Shown here: in pieces, positions 48,525-61,700 of the stretch
Layout: each line of letters begins with the position of its first letter
Numbering within the stretch: position 1 is the first letter of the stretch
The notes under the pieces: generated by a model
The model's database searches: none
Told to the model about the DNA's origin: nothing
Seen by the model: the letters and a program-made list of their open reading frames with translations, nothing else
From: Sphagnum compactum
Lineage: Eukaryota > Bryophyta > Sphagnopsida > Sphagnales
DNA length: 64,000 nt
Reading direction: 5' to 3'
NCBI GenBank assembly: GCA_965153455.1
Contig: OZ234497.1
Span: forward strand, 14,370,302-14,434,301
Position numbers and translations under genes: made by a program

Positions 48525-50209
48525 GACCTTTCAATCCTCATTGTTTTGACAAATAACCAAATAACTCTATAATTTGATATTACTCTTCAACTAATATTAA
48601 TGCCTTGTTCAATGACATTTTACACTAGATTGAAATTTGACTTCAATCCTATAATTGAAGCTACAAAATTAGTGCGGGGGGCCATCCAACTAATCCTATA
48701 ATGCATGATGAAAATGCATTTGACTTATCACTTATCAGTTTAGGAAAATGCTTTTGAAAATTGATGTTTGCCCTTGCCATTTAGGAATTTATTTGTATCA
48801 TTAAAAAAATGTATGTTAATGTTCGAAGTATACACATTTATCTACTATCTCCAAACCTCATTCTCCTTTGAAAATCATTGCAAATATAAATTCTTCGATT
48901 GTCATATGTCATTTGATGGTTTTGACTAATTAAATAAATACAACCTTTTAGTTCCTAGGTAATAAATAAATAGCTCTAACAAAGATGAAAATGAGCCAAA
49001 AGTAAGGTTACCATGGGCCATTTTGGGATGGGAGTCAATAAGAGACAAAATAGAAAGAAAAAGGAATTAGGTGAAAAGAAGAAAGGTCGAACAAAAAAGA
49101 ATTGTAAAATCAATGAGACTAGTGTGGTTTGTGGCGTTGGCCCAAGTGTGAACCCATTTCAAAATAAGGGAAACTCTACATAGGAAAATTGTTTTGTAGG
49201 GTTTGAGATTTAGATTGTAAAATCAATGAGACCAGTGTGGCTGGTGCCGTTGGTCTAAATGTGAACCTGTTTCAAAATAGGGGAAACTCAACATATGAAA
49301 ATTGTTTTGTAGGGTTTGAGATTTAGGTTAAATTAAACCCTAAACCCTAGACTTTATATTCAATTTTTGAGAGTAAAATATGACTTGCGAGTGTGATCAC
49401 ATTCTTAACTGATTTTTTCTTCCAAAACCTTTTAAATTTTGATATCTCCCACATCCTAAGTCCAAAACTTACGAAATAAATTCCATTAAATCTTATTCAT
49501 CGAGATCTTTCCAGCAATATCAAAGGCAAATCCCAATTCTTCATACTTGAATTGAATGGCAACCCTTTGAGTGTGCCACATTCTCAACATGATCTGAAAC
49601 ACCCCGGTTTGGTGGATCTCATAGTTACAAAACAAACTACCTTGCTTCACAAATATATTTGGCAACATGAATGAATTACATTATTCATGGATGAAGTTGA
49701 TCTTCCAAATTCAATTGTCCATAGATGGATGAAATGTGACCATGATACCAATGCTTTGGATGAAATTTCGGCATGATTGAATACTATTGGGTGTGGGGGG
49801 GTTGTTTTCAAGGACTATAGCAATTACATTTTGATGGATGAAGATTAGTCACAGGAGTGTAATTTGCAATATGAATGAAGTAAAATTAGATGGATGAAAT
49901 TGGACTTCACAATTGAATTTGACCATTAAGGTAAAACTTACACATATGGAGGATGCAATTGAATCATATCACATGGATAAATTTATGTTTAAATGGATGA
50001 AATTGCACACAAATGAAAGTGGAACACCCTTGAAACCACTTGCATCCCAATTGAATCATTTCTACAAAAACAACTTATCTAGATTGCTGAAATGAAAGAT
50101 TTAATTTAGGTCACATTTTGATCTAAATTTTTTAATTCTACAAGTATGTAACTTTGTCATTGTAATGCCATACTATGATGGTTTAAAGTCATGTAAGAAG
50201 TCTTTTTTG
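48525..50209. other. Intergenic DNA with one local duplication
   Basis: Contains a direct duplication of about 112 bp (49105-49328). No gene was recognised. Confidence 0.4.
49105..49328. repeat. Tandem duplication, two units of about 112 bp
   Basis: Both units begin TGTAAAATCAATGAGAC and end in GTTTTGTAGGGTTTGAGATT, with about ten differences between them. Non-coding. Confidence 0.85.
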
Positions 50210-50211
50210 GG

Positions 50212-50275
50212 TTGGCAAGACCTCAGATCCAACCTCAGGCAACAGCTGCTCTACCACATGAGCTCACTCTAACTT
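50212..50275 (-). repeat. tRNA-like fragment, probable SINE head
   Basis: In minus sense it reads GTGAGCTCATGTGGTAGAGC, closely resembling an RNA polymerase III A box region, followed about 20 bases later by GGTTGGATCTGAGG, a degraded B box (consensus GGTTCGANTCC). Arms that would make a complete cloverleaf are not convincing, and no 3' tail or target duplication was defined. A SINE or tRNA relic is more likely than a working tRNA gene. Confidence 0.45.
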
Positions 50276-50283
50276 TGCTATCT

Positions 50284-51859
50284 CATCATCCTTTGCTTGT
50301 TGGGTGAAATTCATACCAAAGACTTATGAATGTATACGCTTTGAATACAATTGTTGACTTTGTAATCTCATTCGTGGATGAGTAGATTGGGCTAGATTTC
50401 TAACTAAGGCTTTGAATAGCAATCAAATGAGTGTAGAACAGGCTTAAGCTCTTACAGGTCGACCATCCTTGCCACCATAACAACAAAAAAAACTTGTGAC
50501 CATTTACAAGTGGAGATTGTACAAAATGCTAGCAAGAATTCAGAGGATCTTACCAGTCCGCCACAATTTTGTTTGGCACATTTATACAACTCACACAACC
50601 TATGATGCTCCACTACCACCACCATCGCTGGCATTCAAAAGCCACTGTTGAATTTAGCATGGCTACTCAGAGTGCAATGTACATCCATAAGAAGAGTAGA
50701 GAACCCAATAAGTATGCTAGGGTTGAATCTAATTTTACTTCACTAGTGTTGAAATAGCATTTTGGGGGTGTGCCAATGATGCTGACATCTTTGGCACGCA
50801 CAATGGCACCATCAAATGATGCTTCCTCCCACCCTTCTACTTCCTTTGATTTGATTCAGTACAAGGGTTATGCTTCCCCTTCCAATGACACTATATGTAC
50901 CATCCAGGAACCATGTGTTTGCAGCACTTTACAGAATTTTTTTTAATTGGAAAATTTGGGATCATCCCAGCTCAGAATCAACCATCAATGGAGCGGAAAA
51001 TTGATTGCCCACTTCTCTGAAAATCTGAGCTGAATCTGATGATCTCTTGGGATCTTGAAATTAGTCTGCATTCTTCTTCTTTTGATTTAACTGCTCTTGG
51101 GAAAATTCTGTGGACATCTCCTTTGACACACAGCCAACATGCTCTGTGTTTGTGTCTATCAGTTCTGGCCTCTCCTCTTTAGCAGACTATATTTGTAGTC
51201 TTCGGATTGGAGTGTCCCACTGTTGTAACAGCTTAAAACTGGATTCTGAGCTGGGATTTCAGCTGAGCAAAGATTTCTGAATTTGCTTCCTACCCAAATT
51301 GATCATGGCTCACACTAAAACTTTTTGTGAGTTTTAGGTCAGAGGAGTTTGGAGATTTCACAAATTTGCAAGTATATTGTGTTGAATGGATCACTTGGAG
51401 GTGCAATTTGTGCCAGCAGCTACGATGAAAAGGTACAATTGCAATTCCCAGAATTGAATAGGTAAGGCACTGTTGCAGTTCACATACCTGCATTACTTGT
51501 GTGGCATTTGTCCACTGCTCCCTTGCCCTAGATTGAAGCTACTTCAGTCACAATTTTACTCCTGCATGCAGCAGATGAAGACACTAGAGAGAGGTCTCTT
51601 TCAATCACAAGTTTGTGATCAACAAAAAAAATCTCAGAAGCTTTGCTGTGAGTGCTTCAGAATGGAGAACCAATAGTTCTCCTCTTCTATACACATACTG
51701 ATGACAGAAATTCCCATCCCATAGTTGAAGTGTTTTCCAAAAATCTCCCAATTTGTGACATGGTTGAACATCAGGGACAACACTGTTGCCATCCCCAAAC
51801 TAAAGAAATATCTTTCATAAGAATAGAGAAATCTCCATTTTAAAGAAAACAAAAATCAA
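50284..51859. other. Intergenic DNA
   Basis: No supported gene. The right half (from about 50900) is less AT-rich and may be the 3' region of the possible minus-strand unit that follows. Confidence 0.35.
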
Positions 51860-52905
51860 TCAGCAGAAACTGATGATTACAAGAAGTAATAGCAAGAAGT
51901 GCAACACTCTGACTGGCCTCATACCTTGTTGCTGTTTGTCTCCAGTCACACAATGATGGAAAAACAAGCTACTGACCTGTTCCTTCATTTGTTTCATTGG
52001 CAGAGCCTGAATTAATTGCTGCATTGGGTCTACCTTCTCTTCAGAGGATTGAACCACAACTACATGATCAATAGAAGTGCCTGTGGTGCTCCTCAAGTTG
52101 CCACTCCATTCTGTTGATGTCACAGAGGAAGAATCCCGCCATTGATACATGAGAAGGGCTTAAAGGAGGGAGCTGGGTTAGGAAGAGTACATGCTGCAGA
52201 TGTCCATTGCCACTGCTGCAGTAATGGCAAGATGCCATGCAATGGAATTTTCTCTTTCATCATGCAGTTTGAAATGGAGGAGATCAGCAAACATGAGTGT
52301 TATTGTCAAACCAGAATAGTGGTGAACTGCAATGCCTAATGACCTTATTGCTTATTGCACCTAAGCTCCAAGCAAGAGATTGTTTCTTTCTTGTTGAAAG
52401 CAAGCTGATTGTTTTCAGGCACAAAACAACCAGATCCAGGATAGGAATATGTCAACAAACCTTGTAGCAGCAAGCCTGGCAGATTTGTCACAGGCAGCAG
52501 CACCAGTAGTAAAAGGGAAGCGATCTCTATTGACATCCCTCTTCTGTGGATTCAGAAAGCGGCAGTTGTGGATCAGGAGCAAAGCAAAGCAAAGCAAACC
52601 TTCAAAGGCTCCTTCTCTGGAACGAACGTACAAGGGCGGCTGCCCTGGACCGATGACCGTCCCTCATCTCTTCCTCGCGTTGCCCCCTCGCCTTCCTGCA
52701 ACTTTCTATTGCACGCAGCAGAGAGAGAGGGTCCCAGAACAAGACTCCAACAGCCGTGAGAGTTGCTGCTCCTCCCGCGCTCTCTGCCCTCTCCTATCCG
52801 CAAAAGACGAGAAACCACTACTAAACCCTAATCCTCCAGCAGCATTTCACAGAGAGAAAGAGAGAGAGAGAGGCATCTCTCTGGTGCCCGGATCTCGAAC
52901 ATAAG
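51860..52905 (-). other. Possible minus-strand transcription unit, product not recognised
   Basis: In minus sense, a pyrimidine-rich leader with CT repeats (complement of about 52853-52875) is followed by AGGGTTTAG-type sequence and open frames between plausible splice sites. One candidate exon ends in a donor at about 52459 after a frame with a hydrophobic start MSIEIASLLLLVLL, which could be a signal peptide; another frame there reads DRFPFTTGAAACDKSARLA. A second candidate at 52150 to about 51980 reads SSEEKVDPMQQLIQALPMKQ and stops at a donor-like GTCAGT. I do not recognise a family and cannot join the exons with confidence. It could also be decayed sequence. Confidence 0.3.
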
Positions 52906-52985
52906 AAGACGCACGACACGCTGTGGCTTCGGGACCAACGAACGCCCCCCTTCTGAAGTGCAAGTAGAACTGGCTGCAATGGCAC

Positions 52986-53088
52986 CAGGGACAGTACAAT
53001 GGGACAGTTTTTCATGGAACAAACAAAGCTTGCAAAAGAGCATGACCTTTTTCATTCCATGAAAAGCTGTCCTATTTTACTGTCCCTG
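52986..53088. repeat. Imperfect hairpin with 34-bp arms
   Basis: The left arm (about 52988-53022, starting CAGGGACAGTACAATGGGAC) pairs with the right arm (about 53055-53088, ending TTTACTGTCCCTG) with about four mismatches and a loop of roughly 35 bases. Arm length and mismatch level resemble plant miRNA precursors or small foldback elements; the sequence alone does not decide. Confidence 0.8.
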
Positions 53089-53099
53089 CAAAGATATGT

Positions 53100-54450
53100 T
53101 CAAGGCAGGACAATAGGAGAAGACTACTGTGGAGCTTTTCCGACAAATGCAGTTTCAAGAAGCAAGTATTCCTGACAGTTTCACTTTTGTTCTGCTGCTC
53201 AATGCTTGTAAAGTTGTTCTAGGGTTTCGAGCACTTGAAGATGGCAAGCAAGCTCATGAACAGAAGATTTGTTGAATCTGGTTGTGGGGCTGATGTCTTT
53301 TGTGGAGGGTGGAGAGTGGGAGTAGCCTGGTTAACATGTATGTTCTCCAAATGTGGGAGCATGGAAGAAGATGCCTGCAGAGTGTTCAACAAGATAGCCA
53401 TCTTGAAGAAGCATAGTCACTTTGGAATGCAATGGTCTTTGGGCATGTGGAGAAGCACACAAGGCACTGGTAATTCTTTCTACAAATGCACTCGGGAAAA
53501 TGCATGTGTGTGGTGGGCTATGTACATTCTGGAAAAACTTATGTCAACCTCTTTCACTTATATGGGTGCCGAATGTTTGTGCTAGTATATGTAGTGGGCT
53601 ATGTCCATTCTGCAAAAACCTACACCAACCTCTTTCACTTTCATAGAGTGCTGAATGTTTGTGCTGGTATACAGGCATTCACGGCAGGTCTGCCTATGAG
53701 TGGATCATGGAAAGTGCTTGTGAATAGATAGTTTTTGTTGCAATGAGCTCTATTGACATGTATGCAGAATGTGCCGGGAGTGTGGAGGATGCTTGGGAAA
53801 GTGTTCCACAAGATATATTTTCACAAAATGTGGTCTGTTGGAATGGCATTGATAGTTGGGAAATGTGAAATGTGGGCAAACACAGATTGGGCACCTGAAT
53901 TATTATTTCAACAAACGCAACAGGAAGGTGGGTTAGCCAGATTATGTCACTTTCATTGGGTTGGTGAATGCATGTGCTAGTGTAGTTCCACATGCTTGAA
54001 GAGAGCAAAGTATGTGCATAAGCAGTTAGTTCAAAGTGGTTATGAGTTTGATGTTTTTGTGAGCTGAGCAATCTACTTGACATCCGTGCAAAATGTGAGA
54101 GTATGTAGGGTGTTTACAGAGTATTCAAGAGACTGCTTCACTTTCTATGATCAATTGGAATGTCATGATATTTGGGCATGTGAAATGTGGCAAGAGGAGG
54201 AGGTACTGGAACTAATGAAGTAGGATGGTGTGTAGGCAGCTTCTCTGCCTTTTGTGGGACTGCTGAATTTGTGTGCTAATGTGGCTGCACTTGAAGAGAG
54301 CAGGACTGATCACAAAGCAGAGTACTGAAAGTGAGTTGCAATCACATGATGTGGTCACTTCTGATGCAATGACATTTGGACATGTACCATGTGGAAGAGA
54401 ACAGATGGCACTGGAATCATTTTGACAAATGCAACACAAAATGCTCACAC
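53100..54450 (+). pseudogene. Degenerate pentatricopeptide repeat (PPR, PLS-type) gene
   Basis: Plus-strand translation in changing frames shows repeated PPR motifs: SIPDSFTFVLLLNACK near 53165, MYSKCGSMEEDACRVFNKI near 53338, then FGMQWSLG and a KALVILSTNALGKMH segment near 53465, later fragments resembling LEESK-VHKQLVQSGYEFDVF near 53995-54055, AKCES and YRVFKR near 54090-54130, and NVMIFGHVKCGKR near 54155. Motif spacing fits about 100-residue PLS triplets. Frame changes and stops are frequent and no start or C-terminal E/DYW region could be placed, so it is a pseudogene. Functional relatives bind organellar RNA in mitochondria or plastids and direct editing or processing. Confidence 0.78.
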
Positions 54451-57400
54451 CAACCCAGCCTTGTGACTTTTATCAACAAGAGATACATGTGCCAGTGTAG
54501 CAGCACAAAGAAAACAGGTGTGCACTTGAGAGTAGATTGTTGAAAGTAGTAGAAAAGGTGTTCCATTTCATCACCATAGCAAGGTACTGGCTATTGCATT
54601 TGTGCTCATTAAGTAGTGCACCTCCTGCTACCCTAAACCCTAAACATACCCTAAATATTTTCATTATCGCTTGATTTGGATTTTTAATTTACAAATAGAA
54701 AAGTGTTTTCAACATCTTCTTCCAACTATTTGGTAAAATTAATGTAATTATAACTTTGTTTGGGTTTAGATGAAATGGCATGGCTTATTTCCTTTCAACA
54801 TTTTCCTTTCATTATTGATCCAGGGTCACTCCAAAAGGCACACACACACAGTCCTTGATTCCTTTCATGGAAAGAGTTCCTCATGTTCTTTTAGAACGCA
54901 AAAAATACATTTTTTCTTTGACATTGTCATCATTTGTGCAAACATCATGGGTTGATTTCTTTTCATGTGGTGCATGCCACCCACCTTCAATGAATCTACT
55001 ACCCTAAATACTGTATTTGAGCATAGTATAGAATTTCTGAACAAATCATGTCCATAAATGAAGAAACCTATTAATCTGTCCAGGATCACCCATCGAAGAG
55101 GGAGGCACTGAATCATGAATTAGTGTAGCCACCTTGAGTTGCTTTTGGAGCACTTTTTCATCAAACATTGAAAGCACAATGTCAACCTCATTTCATACAT
55201 CAAATTGCACACATTCTATTTTTGTCTTTCCGACTTTAATCTTTGATAGATCCAATACATTATTAGTGATGCCATGCAACCCAAAACCCATCACACAAGT
55301 CTAAGAATAAAAAGTTGCCATAAGCAACTAGAGTACTATATAGGAATAAAGCAAAAATTGTTCATGGATTTCAACTATTTATGGAATGTGAAAGGCCATG
55401 AAAGATGGTCTTCAACTGAAACAAGATGAAATGTGTTCCCACTTGTTTCAACAATCTTGACATAGTCAAGTTGTTGTGTTATATGTTTTATCCCCATCAA
55501 CATATTTGTCATTCTTGGAGCAATCACACCAAACAATATCTTGATGTTAGTTGTAACATGTTCTACTGGGCTTAGGTCAACAACATAACATACTACAATT
55601 GCAAAAATTTCACCAAACAAAATGGTCTCAACATGTCCAAGTTAACTGCATGCTTAAAAAACATTCTCCAATTTACCATGTCCATCAACGAGTGTGGCAT
55701 GTGTTAGAAAAGAAATTCCAAAACATGTTGGAAAAATGCAAGTGAAAAGTTTAACCTAATAACCCATAAAGTTTCTTCGATGCATACTAAATTTTATGGA
55801 ACAACGTTTCAAGTTTCAACATTTTGTCATGGGAACATGTATTCAAACTTAATGACCCCATTCATGGGAGTTCTATAAGTGGGCCACATAACACCCAAAA
55901 AACAACCCATTAGCATGCAAGCTCTTGAACAACAACCACAAAAGAAAAAAAGGACACACCCAAATCAAACAATAAACTATGTGCTAAGTTGCCTAACTTT
56001 CTTAATGCATGTTAGGACTCATTGCTTTATGTGACCCACTATTTCAATTCAAATGTAAGTATCTTTTACTTTGCCAAATCAATCTCCTAAAGAATTTTAA
56101 GACTTGCACTAGTCTCCCCACTAATTTGGTAATAGGGTTGGGAGGGGTGAAAGCACACTATGGTGGCCAAAAAATGTTGTCACAAATATTATTTTTCGAG
56201 ACTACACAACTTTCAACTTCCACCAAGCCAATATTAAAAAAAAAATTCATAAATTATGCTAAAAAAAAGGTAATTCAATTACCAAATAATGCAATTGTCA
56301 AAAGAAACTAATTTCTTTATTAATATTAAATGATTAAATAGTATATTTGTGAGAAAACAAATGTTGCCACAATATATTGCAAAGTGCAAATATATTATGA
56401 AAATGATTCAAATAATTATAAAACTTGATGAAATATTTATTCATATATTGAATATGAATTGATTGTACCATTTCAATTACAATTGAAAAGTTTGACTTGA
56501 ATGTGATGTCACAAAAAACATATGGACAAGTTATTCATTCACACGAGCATAAGTGTGTTGAAAAAAAACATTTTGTTGAAAATTTGCTTTCATTTAAAAG
56601 ATGACAAGAATTATGTTGGAAGTTTGTATATCAAAATCCATTTTATATGTTTATCGAAATGTTAAATGAAATCAAAGAAAAATTGGCCCCAAAATATATC
56701 CCCAAAAAAATTACATTTTTTTGCCTAAAATGACCTTCCTATAATGTGTTTTCACCTAAGGACCATAATTTATGGAGAATATAACATCCACCTTACCTCA
56801 TGAGAAACAATGGCAAGAAAGCTTGATTTGGCCTTATTTCCAACTTAAGCCACAATTTTAGTAAATGTGAAATTTGCATTCGTCTTCTCCATGGTAGCCA
56901 CATCTTTCTTAATAAAATTCATTATCTTGAATATTAGGAGACGATTGCAAAACAAAAAACAACAATTATTGTCATGAAAAGGAACCAAGCAATGATGGTC
57001 CGTAGTGCTAGAAGCTTGAGGTTATGCTTGGACATGCATTATAGCTCAAAATTATTTGTGCCATAAATCGAAGGCACAAATATATCACCGTTGTCTTTTG
57101 CCTTATTCATTAGATCAAACAAAGGTAATGTACATGTAACATTGGAATTGTAGTTGTAGTATGTGTTCAACCTTTGCACTCAGATCTACAACATAAAGTG
57201 GTACCACATCCATGTCCGCATCATCTACATACCTCCAACTTGGATCAAAAACAAGAAAAAAAGATTGGAACCCAATTACATGTTTTTTCTTGAAACCTTA
57301 ATTTGATATTGTTAACAAAAACATCATGGGTCTTCTGGACATGATACTCAATTTGTCAAACTTGACTTTGCAAGCTTTGTATTATGTAGATTGAAAAGAT

Positions 57401-57905
57401 GATTTTGTGGGCAAAGAAAGTCTTGTGCAATAAATAAATAAATAAAGAGAAAAAGTTGATAAAACCCTAAGAGTACAACACCAAAGACCTCTATGACATT
57501 CAAAGTTGTGGCAACATAACCCTTACAAGCTTGCATGTGTTGAGAGTTGCTAGAAATAGTGGTGGGGTCAATTTGCCCATAATAAGTGAAATATGCATTA
57601 GTGTTGGGGCAGATATTTAAAATATCCAGATATCTAATATTTTTATTTTATGTTTTTTTATTTCTTAAAGTAAAATGTTTTTTTTTGTTTACTTTTGTAT
57701 TTTTGTTTGTTTGGATGTAGGTTTAAAATTTACTCCTTGTCTTTTTGCATTCAATTTTTTAAGCAGCATGTTACTATTGTTCTCTAATGTGCTTTAACCT
57801 CTGCTATAGAAAGGAAAATTGCGTTGGCAGGTGATGTTTGTTCTAGACCTCCCACTAATATTAGATCTCACAATTTGCATGTTGGTGACATTAGAGGGGC
57901 CGTGG
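54451..57905. other. AT-rich intergenic DNA
   Basis: No gene identified. Minus-strand frames at 54865-55620 look weakly protein-like across several frames but match nothing I can name. Confidence 0.35.
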
Positions 57906-57910
57906 GTGAG

Positions 57911-58732
57911 TGTCGCAACCCCACTTTGAAGGAGTGTGAGGTTGACATTCACACTCCCGAAATGGGGACTTGGGAGTCCTCCAGGACTCTCAAAATCTCA
58001 GAATTCGATTGCAGGGGTCAAAACACCTCGCCTTGAAGTGTTCTTTATACCGTTGAAAAGGTCTTGAAGTGTAAATGTCGAAAATGGCCTTGCATGAACC
58101 ATTCGGACATTTGCAGCACAAGTTATGGACAAAAGAAGGGCCGAGAGTCAAACTGGCAGTTTGACTCCCGACCATTTAAAAGTCGAGAATCGACCCGACC
58201 TTGGTGTGTGCAGGTGGAGTGCAACACACCGTTGAAAAGCTCTTGAGTAGAGCTACAAGTTTGCTTTAGACCTCATCTCAATTGGAGGTCTGAGCAAGGA
58301 GTTATGAACTCCCAAAGTCCCGGGAGTCCAAACCAGGACAGTTTCGGGACTCCTCCTTGGGAGTCCCGGGAAAAAGAACCATTTGGATTTAGGTGCCGCG
58401 GAGTAACGCAGAGAATACTATATGGGGGAAGGTGGTAGCTTCCCTCGAGTCCGAGCCGTGGTGAGTTATGTAAGTCCAAGGTCGCCCGTGGCTTGTCTTA
58501 GCACTGAAAGTGCTTCCGAATGTGAATTAACCAACTTGTTTGTTAGTTTGATGCAGGTTCGAGTAACTAAATAAAGCTTGTCCCTCACCCTAGTCTAATC
58601 CCGGAGTTTCAGCATGCCCCTCTACCCCTTTTAGTGTCGGAAGCTAGGAGCGTGCCCCAAGTTCTAAACAATTCCGCTGTTTAACTTCTTTGGACCCAAC
58701 TTGAGTCTAACAAGGAACTTGGGAGCGCATCA
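57911..58732 (+). mobile_element. Solo LTR with perfect 5-bp target-site duplication
   Basis: The element runs from TGTCGCAACC to GGGAGCGCATCA, 822 bp, with TG...CA ends. Identical pentamers flank it: GTGAG at 57906-57910 and GTGAG at 58733-58737. It shares the CTATAT-GGAAGGTGGTAGCTTCC region and the 3' third with the other two copies. No internal retrotransposon sequence is adjacent. It interrupts a short open frame that begins with an ATG at 57824 and would continue for a few codons after 58737. Confidence 0.93.
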
Positions 58733-58737
58733 GTGAG

Positions 58738-61700
58738 ATAGCTTCCTACCACAAGAGAAATTAATTCTCTCCTTCTTTTTGGGCCATTTGGGTTATGCAT
58801 CTTTTGGCTTTTTTTTGGCCTCCCCCTTTTTGTCTCCCTTAAGATGGTTCTGGCCATTGTTCTTTTATTGGGTTTTTTGTGTTGGTTTAAAATTTGAATA
58901 AACAAACCAAATCACATTCTTCTTTAGGTTTTTTTTTCATTACAATATATATTTTCTCTTTTGTTTGTTTTCTATTTCATTCCTTCTTTTAAATTTTTTT
59001 TATGTTTTTTATTTTATTTTTAAAAAATGTGTTTTACTATATTTCCCTTTGTTTGTTTCATTATTTTCCATTCCTTTTTTATAATTTTTTTGTTTTTACT
59101 TTTTTTTGTTTATGTTTGTTTCATGTTTTAGTTTTTTCTATTTTCATTTTTCTTCTATTTTTATCTTGTTTTTCTCTATTTTATTTTTGAAAAACAAAGT
59201 TTTTCTTTTTAACTTTTGTATTTTTGTTTGCTTGGATGCAAGTTTGAAGTTTGGAGAAAGAAATCAAACCTCATTCTTTTTCAAGTATGGTTTTTTTTCA
59301 TTATTATAAATTTTTCTTTCTTTCTCTGTTTTGTTTCTTATTTTTTGTAATCCTTATGCTAATTAAAGTTCCTAATTTAAAATATATCTGACTTTTGCTT
59401 GGGAGTTGTTACACATGCTTACTTTCCATTCAAATAAACCAAGACAAACATCATTCACAAGTCACATTTTACATGTCCACATTGTTCAAGTATAATTTAT
59501 ATTGAAAAATCATTGTATTTAACTAATTTAGTGTATGAAAATAAGTGTTCACAAACATGCATGAGCTTGAGAATACAAAAAAATGTTCTATGCAGTTTTG
59601 ACCTTTGTTGATGTGACCAAACAACTTTTGACAACAAAATTTTAAAATACTAAATTCAAATTTGAATGGTGACATTTTATGCAATGTTTTAAAACTTGAC
59701 ATGTGAATCCCATAATTATTGTTACATGAAATTTTACAAGGTAGAACAATTTACAATATTTATCACAAATGTTTTTTGGCCCATCATATATATTCACTCT
59801 TGATAATGATTAATTATGAAATCCAAATTACCAACAATAAAACTTTCAATTCATATGTAGCATGAATGGAAAACATTATCCATTCATATGACAATCTACA
59901 TGTTTTGGACTACAATTAATTAGCAACAAATTGTAAATGGGTTGCATCCATCCATGTTTGTAAGCTAATATTATTTCAAATGACACCAACAAAACCAAAC
60001 TTGGATAATCAAACCCCATACGATGAAACCAATAACAAAATTGTAAAAATGTCATTCAAGCATCTCAAAAGCTTGAGCTTGAAATTTCAAAAAGACCATG
60101 CCCCTTCAGAGCAAATTCAAACACCATAGATCCTTGACATAGGCCCAAAAAGAGCTTGTAAACCTTAAATCATTTCAACAACCAAAATGTCTTTTTAAAA
60201 ATGATTGATAGCCACCAAAAAGAATGTCTCCTTATAATATATTGGGAGACAATTATCAATCATGTGAATAATCGCTCATTAAAATGACACCCAAAATGAC
60301 ATTAAAGATTACCATTGCTTGCATGATGTTTACATGTGTATCCATATAGAACATTAAACAATGATCAAAGGCCATTGTGTCATTTGATCGCCCAATATCA
60401 TACATGTAGTCATTGAAAATCCTAACATTTATGAATCATGAATTTCTAATAAATCAAATTGGATGTGTGAACGTGTACCTTACACATCCAATTTGAATTC
60501 AAAGTGTTAAATTTTTAAAAAAAATTTGTTTAGATTGAAGATGTCATATTTTTTTAAAGAACTTCTTCAGCTCCACACATGGCATTGAACAAAAATAACT
60601 TAAAAATTGAAACGATACAAATACATTGAATTGTCAAATTCAATTGAAAAGAAATGGGATGCAAATTGATGGAAAAGGTGTTGAAAATTTTCTTGCAAAT
60701 AAGTGTTGGAAAAAGAGGACTTTAAATGGACAAATTTGAAAACATAGCTTCCATGTTTCTTTACTTGGGATTCAGGGTTGGAATTTGGTAAGACCCTATA
60801 GTCATCCTACCTAAACTAGTTGTGATGATCACTAGAATTGACAACACATGGTGGGATACCAAACTTTGGATTGTTTTTGGGTGCATCACAATGTTTCTAT
60901 TAGTGTTGGTACTTGTTTTCATATTTAGGCAAGTTCAAGTTTAAGTTATAAGTCAAGTTCTATGGCTTTTGAACTAGAGGTTCTAAAATCTCATTAGATT
61001 TTATAATGAGAGACTAATTGTAACCCACTAATGGTTTTTAACCTCATGTTTTCCTTTTAAGCAAATGTGACAAAGATAACAAATTTCCATGGCACAAAGC
61101 TTCTTGAATTTAAAATGCAAGATTTTAAACTTATTCTTCCACTTCACAAGTAGGTTCATCTATATTTATTGTTATCTTTGTTGGTTTTTTTTGTGTTGTG
61201 ACAACATGGTTCCTAAGCATATCCATGTAGTATTTTTTTTTGGATGTTCATTATCAAAAACATCATTTCTAGATTCAATATGCTCTAATGTAATTACTAT
61301 ATTCAATAGCTTCTCAATAGCTACAAGTTCCCCCCATTATTGATTATCATCAATTGTTTCATATGAGTTATCATCTTCATTTGAGATGTTAAAAAAACAC
61401 CATCCATGTGTTTTCTTTAGCATTGCCATACATGTTATTGATTTGAATTTTTGATGCCGTGATCTTTGATTTTTCTTTCACCCCCTGAATATGTGAAACC
61501 TTGGTAGAACACCTCCCCCAACATTTATGGCATAATTTTTAGTCAACCATTCCATGGACTTGGGAATGATGTTGTAAACATATTGTGGACCTCTCTTTGT
61601 TAAAAAAATTAAAATTATATTGAACTACAATTAAAAGGCAATCATTAACCACCATGGAAAGACTTGTGACTTTAAAAATGATTCAACTTTCATTAGTCAT

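Noticed and set aside
52449-52904. Plus-strand open frame of 151 codons
   Set aside because: It overlaps a CT/GA-rich leader-like stretch and is low-complexity at its 3' end; no family resemblance.
1-58732. The LTR copies as ends of one giant retrotransposon
   Set aside because: The middle copy is in opposite orientation, two copies have their own target duplications, and five unrelated host gene loci lie between the outer ones.
59002-59309. Phe-rich membrane-protein-like open frames
   Set aside because: They are translations of T-rich low-complexity DNA.
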